A stretch of 64,000 nt of DNA from Asterochloris sp. CNOR1 (Eukaryota > Chlorophyta > Trebouxiophyceae > Trebouxiales > Trebouxiaceae), in NCBI GenBank assembly GCA_963969365.1, contig OZ017752.1:1922001-1986000 (forward strand), written 5' to 3'. Positions 11,301 to 20,600 of this stretch are shown here, one piece after another. Every line of letters starts with the position of its first letter. Positions within the stretch are counted from its first letter, which is position 1. Below the pieces are notes generated by a model, which saw only the letters and a program-made list of their open reading frames with translations, ran no database searches and was not told where the DNA came from. Position numbers and translations under genes: made by a program.

Positions 11301-13401
11301 GAGCAGCAGCCCCGCTACACAACTTGCTGATGGTAGCTTCCCTTGCTCTACATCAGATTCTGCCAGAGCAGCATATGCAAGTTGTTGTGGTGGGCAGCCC
11401 TTCACAACGATTCACCTGTTGGCAGCTTGCGCTTCTCCAGAACGTGAAGGCACGCAAATTTGGTGAGGCCCTCTTCACAGCTGCTGCTTGCAGGGGCGAC
11501 GGCTGCCTTCCTTTTGGCGCTGGCTGCTGGCGGCTTGGCCCCATATACCCTGCAGGGGGGCAGGCTTGACTGAGGGGGAGCCCTTGCTGCTGGCGTGGAC
11601 AAGCACTGGCAGGCCAACTTTTCTGTTTTGCAGCATTTCGCTGCACATCTGTACCGTGATGACTGGCTATAGGGCCACAGCAGGTATGAGCAGCCCAGCA
11701 AGCGTCCTGACAGCCATCCATGTGAGCACTTTCCAAGCAGTCAGGCTGAGAGCCGTACAATGCACCTGGCAGAGGCAGCAAATCAACAATGATTGCCTGC
11801 CCACCAACTTGGGTAAGCTCTGTTGCAGTCAGCTTAAGACACCACAGCCAATGCAGGACGCAAGTGACAGCCATGTCAGCGGTTGCCGATAGGAGTTTCC
11901 ATACAGGCCCCAGGTCCCATCGAGGCAGGCAGAGTGCAGAGCCACCCAACAGCCTTGTCTGACCTCGAGGATCAGATGCAATCTTGATCTCTAGTAGTGT
12001 GGTGCTGCAATCACCACTGCCTTGCTCTGCACAACAAGGCAGCACAGCTTGCAGGCGAGCCGCAGCAAATGCTGTGCAGAGATTCAATCCACCTGACAGT
12101 CTTGTCGGAGCCCGCGGACAGGACACACTCTAAAACTTGATGCCCATCAGGCCATGCCCAGGCAGACAGTGACGACAACCCCAACCCACCTGACAGTCTT
12201 GTCAGAGCTTGCTGACAGGATGTACTCCCGTGCAGGGTCCCAGGCCACGCCCTGGACCAGGTGCTTGTGCTGGTTCAGCCGGAACTTGGACTTCATGGCT
12301 GCCACGCTGAACAGGTTGCACTCGTTGTCGCTGGAGGCTGACACCAGGGCTGTGGAGTCTGGTGACCAGCTGAGGTCCCACACATCATCTGCATGACCCC
12401 TGCCGGGCAGGACAGCTGTGGTCAGGTGCCTTGAGCATTGGCAAGACATGTGACGCGAGAAGGACCAGCATCGCCTGCAGTAGCAGTGCAGGGGAGGCAG
12501 GGCAGCTGCTTTGTCTCACGATCTGTGTGGGGACAGAGTGAGCAACTCCGGCAAGGGCTGTTGAAAAAAATTCTCGAAGGTAAGGTACATGCATGATGGC
12601 CAGCTGAGAGCCCGGAAAGATCAAGGTGCTGTGTCTTGCTTGGGGCAGCATGGCTCAGCCCAGCACCGTGAGGGTGGCATTGCAGCTGTACTGAGACTTG
12701 CACCTGTGGCATCTCTGAGCCACCTTGAAGGTGCATGCAGGCAGAGGGAGCTCCCTGTGCTGCGAGAGGGGTGGAACACAGACAAGGCGCAGGCACCTCA
12801 GTATGCCAGCCTGCCTCCAGCCAGTGGTGCTGGAGCCCTGGCCCAGCTCTGCCTGCCGCCACAGAATCACCTCGCCACCGTCACCAGCTGAGGCCAGGAA
12901 TTCCCCTGCAGGGCGCTGGACAGGTTGGTCTGGCAGTGCGTGCAGTCAGCAAAGCCTTGCTGTACAACACGCGTCCCAGCACAAGACTTGCCTGACGGAG
13001 AGAAGCGGACACAATTGATTGCACGGCTGTGGCCGCTGACACCGCCAAGGCTTTCAATGTGCTTCACCACAGGGTCTCCACTGTGGTCAACGCCAACCTG
13101 CATGGGCACACATGGGCCGTCAGAGCTGGCAGGTATGCCTGCCTGGCAAGCTGGCGCACACACGCTCCACGCTCCAGGGCGCCAGCCTCACCTCCCACAA
13201 CTGCAATGCACAGCACTTGGTCAGTTTTGTAGTCAACTTCAGGTACATGTTGCAAAAGCTTGGGACGTGCTACGCTGTGCCAAGGCGCACCTTGATCTCT
13301 TTGTCACTTCCAGCTGAGGCCAGCAGGCCTGAGGAATGGAAGTCTACAGAAAACACTGGCTCCTTGCCGTTCCAAATAATCTGCAGAGTCTTCACCCTCA
13401 T
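8399..13401 (-). CDS. CHAF1B: Chromatin assembly factor 1 p60 subunit (FAS2/CHAF1B type)
   Basis: This is the WD40 subunit of CAF-1, which deposits histones H3-H4 on newly replicated DNA in the nucleus. The N-terminus [20 protein letters not shown] (exon 13291-13401) is the family signature. Further recognisable pieces in order are an LWE microexon (13192-13200), [16 protein letters not shown] (12992-13097), [16 protein letters not shown] (from 12905), [25 protein letters not shown] and SSDKTVR (12190-12420), [14 protein letters not shown] (about 11402-11550), [12 protein letters not shown] (about 10430-10664), [17 protein letters not shown] (from 9992), [15 protein letters not shown] and ISSQDNYC (about 9475-9580). 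A Gln/Ser/Pro-rich tail ends at TAA 8399. The intron after 12992 starts GC in a perfect AG/GCAAGT context. Introns near 12.1, 10.7 and 10.1 kb hold decayed exon-edge copies. The 3' end lies 97 bp from the convergent rhodanese stop. Confidence 0.93.
10070..10145 (-). repeat. Decayed copy of a CAF-1 p60 acceptor and exon start
   Basis: The real exon begins at 9992 with CAG/GCCATTGTGGCAGTGCG and then TTCTGCCCC. About 140 bp upstream, near 10132, the intron carries CAG/GCCATTGCGCCACAGCG and then TTCTGCCCC, with similarity continuing for about 50 bp. The copy does not keep the WD40 frame. Confidence 0.75.
10730..10800 (-). repeat. Decayed copy of a second CAF-1 p60 acceptor
   Basis: The real exon starts near 10664 with GTGCAG/GTGGTACCCAGG. 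A related string GTGCAG/GTGGTGCCTGTGAG followed by a G-rich segment lies about 115 bp upstream in the intron. Similarity fades after roughly 40 bp. Confidence 0.55.
11935..12135 (-). repeat. Two decayed copies of a CAF-1 p60 exon end plus donor
   Basis: The real exon ends at 12190 with GACAAGACTGTCAG/GTGGGTT. Downstream in the intron, GACAAGACTGTCAG/GTGGATT recurs near 12091 and a weaker GACAAGGCTGTTGG/GTGGCTC near 11947. Upstream exon sequence (CTGTCAGCAAGCTC versus CTGTCCGCGGGCTC) is duplicated too, so a natural decoy donor exists about 100 bp downstream. Confidence 0.75.
13192..13200 (-). other. Nine-nucleotide microexon (Leu-Trp-Glu) in CAF-1 p60
   Basis: The sequence TTGTGGGAG lies between CATTGCAG and GTGAGGCT on the minus strand. 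It joins in phase 0 between exon 1 (ending SDKEIK) and the exon starting VGVDHSGDP. This completes the WD-repeat ending KEIKLWEV. Longer acceptor choices upstream would insert residues into the last beta strand of the blade. Confidence 0.65.
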
Positions 13402-13821
13402 GGCAATTTGCCGGTTTTGGCCTCACCCTCTGATGGCCTTCTGAAATGGCGCAGAGCTCATTTGCAGGCAGCAGACTTCTTCCAAGGCAATTTGCATGTT
13501 GTTTGAGGGCACTTGTCAAACCAGTCAAACACAAGGGTTTCGACTGCAACGTCGACCGCTCTGGAAGACATTCAGCTGGCGGTCCATTGCAGCTGCGTGA
13601 CTGACGCCCTGTCTGCTCAGGTGCCCTTGCAGATTTCACTTCATGGCCATTCAGGATGTCAGAAGTGAGTCTGCTTGCTCGAAAGGCATGTCTGATGATG
13701 TGCTGCAATCCTGTCAAGCCTCACTGCCTGTTTCTGCTGTCTGCAGTGTGAGTATTGTCACAGACATCCATTGTTCCTGTGCTGCTGAGGAAGACAGGTT
13801 GCGAGTCAGCCTCACAATGTC
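13402..13821. promoter_or_regulatory. Divergent intergenic region, CAF-1 p60 / VPS55
   Basis: This 420 bp gap separates the two ATGs. An ATG at 13688 opens a short frame on the plus strand that might be a leader exon, but no donor puts it in phase with VPS55. I see no strong core-promoter motif. Confidence 0.4.
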
Positions 13822-14584
13822 ATGCTCTGCAGACTGGCTGGCCTGGCGCTTGCGTTTTGCGTCGGAGTCCTCCTCCAGCTACTGGTATGCTTCCTGTGCA
13901 CAGCCGTTTTGTCTGTAGGCTTCAGGGGCGCGCAATGTCTGCAGCTGGCTGCAGGGCTGCATCCTTTGGGACAACTGGTGGCCCATGCTGACAGGTGTGT
14001 AGAGCTGTCTGGCTGCTGTCTCCTGCCAGAGTCCACACACTCCTGCAGTCCTTGTGCATGTCAGTGCTGCCTGCGTCATTGCGTAATATGCAAATGCCTG
14101 GGCCTGACCCCTCTTACTCCTGCAGCCTTCATGTACGTCCTGGTGCCCATGCCCTATCTCTTTTTTGGCTCTGCAAGTACATCATCCTCCAGCATCTATG
14201 GCAGCAGCAATGCAGTAGCTAGTGGGTGAGCTCTGGTTGTGCAGTGATTTACAGAGTGCTTTCAAGCCAGTGTCATCAGTTTCACCATCTGCCTGCTCTG
14301 CAGGTGGATAGATGCTGGCAAATTTCTCACAGGCTTCTCAGCCATAGGATCAGTGGCAGTGCCTGCCATCTTGTACCATGCACAAGTGCGCGCCCAGGCT
14401 GTCTGCTGGTTCAAGTGCAGCCCCAAGCCTGTCGCTTGGTCCCCAGAGCTGATGGCAGGCCTGTCCCCTGCAGAAAATCACCAGTGGAGCAATGGCAATG
14501 GAGCTAGGGGCAGTGGGCGTTCTAGGAACAACAGTTTTCGCCTATGATTATTTGAGCAATGCAGAGAGTTCATACTACTACTGA
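13822..14584 (+). CDS. VPS55: VPS55 / LEPROT-family endosomal membrane protein
   Basis: This small four-helix membrane protein acts in endosome-to-vacuole trafficking; in yeast it pairs with Vps68. Exons 13822-13884, 13955-13994 (40 bp), 14126-14225, 14304-14385 and 14474-14584 join in phase to give 131 residues, the length of the human LEPROT protein. Family hallmarks are GCILWDNWWPMLT, FMYVLVPMPYLFF, WIDAGKFLTGFSAIGSVAVP, ILYHAQ and ITSGAMAMELGAV. The helices fall at about residues 4-22, 34-48, 68-88 and 98-120. The start is the ATG giving the expected length; an upstream exon cannot be excluded. The stop lies only 38 bp from the stop of the convergent Claspin-like gene, so transcripts must overlap. 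Confidence 0.87.
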
Positions 14585-14622
14585 CCGTCTACAAGGAACC
14601 ACATTTTGCAACATTGTGATGA

Positions 14623-17600
14623 TCAAGTCCTCTGAAGCAGCTTGGCAAAGTTGGCTGGCAGTTTGGGGCGCCTGTCAGCCTGCAACATTGCCAAAACTGC
14701 GGCCCCATCGCCGGCCTCCAGGCGCCCACTCTGTGCCTGGGCCTGCAAAAGGCCGAGCAGGGTGCCTGCGGCCGGCTTGCTGCTGGGCCGCTGCAGGGGC
14801 GCACTGCTGGCTGCACCCTTAAAATGCCCAAGCAAGCCCTCAACCTCTGCAAATGAGGTGGGACCATCAGGCTCTGGGGCCACCTCATCCATATCCTGCA
14901 GTACACAGGCACAACTTGCATTCACAAAACGCTGCATACAGGAGCTGAACAGCATCAAAAGTAGGCCCGTGGCCAAGCAAAAGGCTCCCAGTTATGCGAT
15001 GCCTTACACAAATGCAACTGTTATGTCTGGGGCTGTGTCGCAGCAGGCCTCACCTGATCCTCACTGCCCTGCCTGCTGTGATCCCTGGCAAAGATGTATG
15101 ACTTGGCCCCAATCTGCGATGCATTTCTAGACAGGCTGGCCACAGGGTTGTTCCTGCCCCTGAAGGAACCCTGCAAGCGACATTCTGCCAGCTCAGCTTG
15201 AACTGCAGATGCGGCCTCTTCATGCATGCACATGCACAGCCAGCACGCAACAAGTCAGGGCACCCTCCTGTTGCTGCTCGCAGGAGGAAGGCAAAGCCCT
15301 CCATGTGTGCAAGCCACAGGGTTACATCACTGCTCACCACCCCAGATGTATCCCTGGCCGCAATGCCTGCCAGAGGGCCTCTCACACGATGTTCTGGCAG
15401 TGCTGATGCCTGCCGCATGCTGGCAGCCTCTGGCAGCACTTTGCTGCCCCCTCGCAGCAGGTTGAGGACGTCCTGTGAGTCCTCATCCAGCAGAATTGCT
15501 ACCCCAGCCACCACCTACAAACCAGAAGGCAGGCAGCTAAGCTGGCCTCCTGCTGAAGAGCTGCGCGTCCTGTTGCTGATGGGACACCAGGTGCTGCTGA
15601 GGCTGCGCCAGCACATAATTGTAGCACGCAGCAATTGCCTTGAAGGTGCCGGCCACTGAGGCCTCCATGTCGCACACGGCTGTGGATGGCACCTTGACGG
15701 ACCTCAACGTTGCGAAGTGGATTTTTCTTACAGCACAGAAAGATCTGTAAGTAGCTGGGATCCACCTCAGCAGCATTGGCAGGGCTTGTTGCTCAAGCAC
15801 AGCCGGCAGCAGCTGAGGTCATGCACGTCGCGCATGGCACCGGACAGCCCAGGGTGCACGGACCCACCTCAGCGGCACTGGCAGCCGCCCCTGCTGCCTG
15901 GGGTTTGCCTTCGTCATCAGACTCTGGCAGAGCCTCATCACTGCCCTCTCCTTCAGGAGCAGCCGGCAGCAGGGAGCGCAGCCCTGTTCGTGCATCGCCC
16001 TCATCGCTGTCAGAATCCCCATCCGAGTCATCCTGCCTCTGCCGCCGCCTACGGGCGTCCCCGTCTGTGCCCATCTGTAGCACGGCAGTGCGTCATTGCT
16101 ACGGTCATACAGCTGCCTGGGGGCTCACTGCAGGCAGATTCATGCGCATCGCTGGCTGTGCAAGTGGGCTGAGTGGCCATCAAGCTGCGTGCCTGGCATT
16201 TCGATGGCTGCAGCTGACTGCTGAAGCATGCAGGCTGGCGCTGCCAGCAATTACTGGATGGTGGAGTCAGCATGAGCATACCAGAGCATTTATAACTGGC
16301 ACATTAGGGCCTGTTCCTTGACCTGGGCAGGCCAGGAGGCTGCCGTGCACAGCAAAGAGCAGCTAGGAGGAGGCACCTAACGGGTGCATCACTTGGCAGC
16401 ACACAAGTGCAGTGCCAGCTGCTCAAGTCCTCCACGAGCAGGTCTGCAGTGTGCGGGCACAAAATGACAAGGCTTTGCCTTTCTGGGCATTGGCAATAAG
16501 ATTTCCGGGATCCTTGCCAAAAAAATCCCTCGGTGCTTGCATCAAGTTGACAGCTGAATGAGCTGCAGCTTCATGCCCTGGCGTGCAGAAGGCAGCACAA
16601 CCCGTTGCATCTCCATGCAGCAGATCCCCGTTGCTCGCAGAGGCCCAGACAGCACCGCTTTCCACCAGAAGCCTCGGTGCAAGAAGCACAGCATCTCAAC
16701 CCCTCACACTGGGGAATCCAGAGCATGTGCACCCTGGGTAATGCGTGGAACCTGCAACATTCATGCCGTGGCGTAAGGCAGCACAGCCCCCTGCATCCAC
16801 CAACAGGCCGTGAGGAGGGCCTCAGCATGGAAAGACAGCTCCTCACATCCTCATCCAGGAAGTCTCCCACGCGCTTGCGCCTGAAGCCACTGCGCACACC
16901 CTCCATCAGCTGTGCCACTGCGTCGTCGTCCTGCCTCTCCAGCCACTGCGCGTGCAGGTCTCGCCGGAGCACCTCGTCCTCGGCCTTGTCCCTCTCATGG
17001 CCAATCAGGCCCGCCTGCAGGCGCACAGGCAACCATGCATTTTGTTACAGGGGTGCTGTGAGCAGCAGGTGCGCTCATCTTGGGTCAAGCATGACTGCAT
17101 CCCCTGACTTAGCCCTCATGTGCCCAAAACGGCCTGCATGTAGGCACACAGCTGCCGGTCAGCCTGTTTGATGATTCCTCACAGGAGGTGCGCTTGTTTG
17201 AGCGGAGCAGGGCCACATCCTTTGCCTTTCCCCTGCTGTACCCAACCCTGCCCTTACAGGAGCTTGCCTGCTCAATTCTCAAAGCAAATCTGCTGGTCTT
17301 GCTGCAGGACTACTGACGCTGAGGACCTGTCTCTGTGGGCCAAAGAGGTCTGCGTGCAGAGGTCACATCCGCTTTCCTGTCCATGCCATGCTACAAAGCA
17401 TCTGTCAGTCATTGAGGTCATACTCCCTGCCAGCTCCCAGGCCACTGCAATGTCACTGCATGTGCTGGCCTGCCAGCATTCATTGCCGCTCTAGGCAACC
17501 ACAGCAGGCAAATCATGTGGAGTGGCAATGTCAAGGCTTGAGGCTGAGAGTCGCTGTCTGCAGCCACCAGATGTCTGTCCAACATGAATAAAACACACAG

Positions 17601-20600
17601 AACTGTACTGAAGTACGCCGCCAGACCCCATGGCAGCATGCGTGCAGGGGTTACTGCCTGCAACAACATTGCAACAACCAAAGCATAAAGGGGCCTGATC
17701 CACGGTGGCATTTCGACGGCACAGGCTTTCTGCTTCGCGCCCATATCCACCAGATGTCCACCCTCAAACGACACCACGAGTGTGCAGGGCTTGCTGGCAG
17801 CCACCATGGCTGGACAGTCGCAACAAGCAGAAGCCTCAGGTGCAATGGCCACCTGCCACATCAGCTTGGTGCTCCACTCCTGAACCCACCAGGTGTCCAT
17901 CCTCAATGTCGCTGTCCTCCTCTTCCTCGCTGTGCCCCTCGTCATCGCTCATCTCTGCCTGCAGCGCAGCACTGTCATGAGCAGTGCGCCCACAGCATGC
18001 TCTCATGTGAGCTCGAGTTGATAGCAAGGTGGGCTTCAGCAGCGGAGCTCTTTACTCCCCATGCCTCAAGGCCTTCACTACAAGCAACAGACAGCATCAA
18101 CAGCGCGCTGAGGGCATGCTGCCGGGCCGACTGCAGGTACTACTCTAATAACATACTGTTATGCCAGTGTGTGATGCAGTGCAGATGCTGGGTCCCTGGC
18201 TTGAGCAGCCTGCTGTACAGCGGGCACACAAGCAGCTGCAGATCAGTGGCAGCCAGCGCTGATCAACACTCTTCCATGATGTAGGGGCTGGCTGCCCACC
18301 TCAGCTTCTATGAAATTGCTGCTGAAGGGTGCTTGCTTGGCCTCCCGCCTTGCAGCGGCCTCCCACGGTGCCTGCATGGCAGCTGATGGCAGTTGGTGCA
18401 CCAGGGGCTAAGATGATGCAGCCGCCATGGCGGCTGCCTGCAGGCATATGATCCGATGCCCCCTGAGCACAACATTCCAGCCAGCTGTCAGAGTCAGGTG
18501 CTGAAGGGCTGGCTGTGCTGCCAGCAGCCTTATCAAGCCAAGCAGCTGTGATGTCTGCGCTCAATGAGGCTCTGCCCCTGCGAGTGGTGGCTGCTGATTT
18601 TTCCCATTTCATTATCAGCTGCTGCCATCTGGCATCACCTGCATGTCAGCTGACGCCTCCTCCTCCACAATTTCAGCCTCATCTGCTCCATCCTGGCTGC
18701 ATTCAGCTGTGGTGTCCCTAGAGGGGGATGGGCTGCTGGCCCTGCCCGGGCGCTGCCCTGCGTGAGGCTCTGCTGACCCACTGGGGGATGGCTGCGAGCT
18801 CTGCTCATCATCAGCTATCGACTTGTCCTCACTCCCTTGGCCCGCTGAGGCAGACGACGCACTCAGCTCCTTCTGCAGGCAACGCACTGGCAGTGCATGA
18901 GCAAGTGGCGCAGCACATGGGCGCATTTCACCTGCTGCAGGAAGCAAGACTGGGCACTGAGTGAGGGGTTTTGCCTCCATGTGCTGCCTGGGGGCCATCG
19001 GCGGCCAGCAGCCTACCTCTAGTGCCTCTCCCGCCTCCTCTGAGCCTGTCAAGTTCACCGCTACAAGGTGGGCATGCCCAGCTGCAGTCTGCATGACAGC
19101 CTCTGCGCCCATATCCTGTGTCTTTGTGCCCAGGTCCAGGTGCAGGCTGCCATCCCCCTGGAAACCTGCACTATGCAGGCAGGCTTGGGAGACCCTCCCA
19201 GCATGTGCATGGTGCCTGCTGTGCTCAAAGCTGAAGGCAGCATTGTGCAACATGTTGCAGACAGGACCAGGAACTCTTCTCGCAGCATGTGCATCAAGCA
19301 TGCTCTCTTACGAGCCTGTGGTGAGTTTGTGCTGGAGACAGATGCAGCTACAGAGCTGTTGCTCATGCCTCAAGTCTGAAGAGGTGCTGCTGCTGCAGTC
19401 AAGGTGCGGCTTGACAGAGGGTGCACCTGTTTTGGTGCCTGCTGATGCCAGCGTCTCAGCGGCAGTCATGTCTGGCTTGCTGCGTCCGTGGAACAGCTCT
19501 GGTTCCTCCAGCGGCAGGCTGTCAAACGTGAAGTCCTGCTGGCACAGGCCCAAGTGAGGTGTGGCGGCGCTACAGCGTGAAGTGCACTGACGACAATTGA
19601 GGACCCTCTGGCCTGCTCAGCAAGGCATGGTGCCAAGGATGGGTACTGGTATGCTTGCCTGTGTGTCATCCAATGGTGCGCCAACAGACAGGCCCAGGCG
19701 GTCAATGTGAGGCGGCCTGATGGTCTGCTTGGGTAAAGCCTCCTGTACGCACGCACAGAGTTGGTCACCACACACAGCCAGTCACTCTCAGTGATCTGGC
19801 AGCGACCAGTCCTTGCAGACCGGCACGCTCAGCAGCCATTGTACTAGTTACTGGTGAGCTGCTGCACGAAGGTAGCTGCTGCTTGCTGTTGAGGCAGCCA
19901 GTAGTAGCCAGGTGCACACAACTGCAATGAACAAGGGGCAGGCAGGGGTTCACCTGCCCTGCAGGGTCCTGCAGGGAGCCGCCCCCTGGCTCAGCTGCCT
20001 CCCTGTCATCCTGCACCATTACAACAATTACTTGACTGCTTACACTGACTTGGACAAAGTGCTGCACCTCGAGCTCAGCCCTGAGCTCCATGCAGGCCCT
20101 GCTGCCTTCCATGCAGTGGCAGGGCAACGCTCTAGCATGACATGCGATGCCAGTCTGCAGCAGGCCCAGCGGCAGCACAGTCAGCAGCAGATGTGGCTTG
20201 AGCAAGGGTGTTCATGGAAGCGGGTGCTGTTGGCTCCCATTTGCCACGTGTATGCCAGCGTCCTCTGCGTCTGAACTCATTGGAGCTATGCTGGCTCACG
20301 GCAGGCACCTGCAAGGCAACAAACCCCTCACCACCTGCACTCCCACCTGCCCCCACCTGCAGGTCCTCTGCAACAGCGTAGGCCGCATCCCACCCCTAGC
20401 ATGCCAGTGGTACACTCTCATCTCATGGACAGCTTACCACATATCATGTGAGTAGCTCAGAGGTGTGAACATCTCACTCGTAAGAGAAACTCAACTGTCG
20501 TCCCAGACAAGAGAGCCACCCAAGCAGGCGCTAATGCCCTGCCAACTTGCAGTCCCACTTTTGTCTGTCCCGCTGCAGAGCTTTACATGAAATGCAGCCC

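Noticed and set aside
13643-13740. Upstream first exon for VPS55 beginning at ATG 13643 or 13688
   Set aside because: No GT or GC donor gives the phase needed to join the helix exon. The ATG at 13822 alone gives a family-typical 131 residues.
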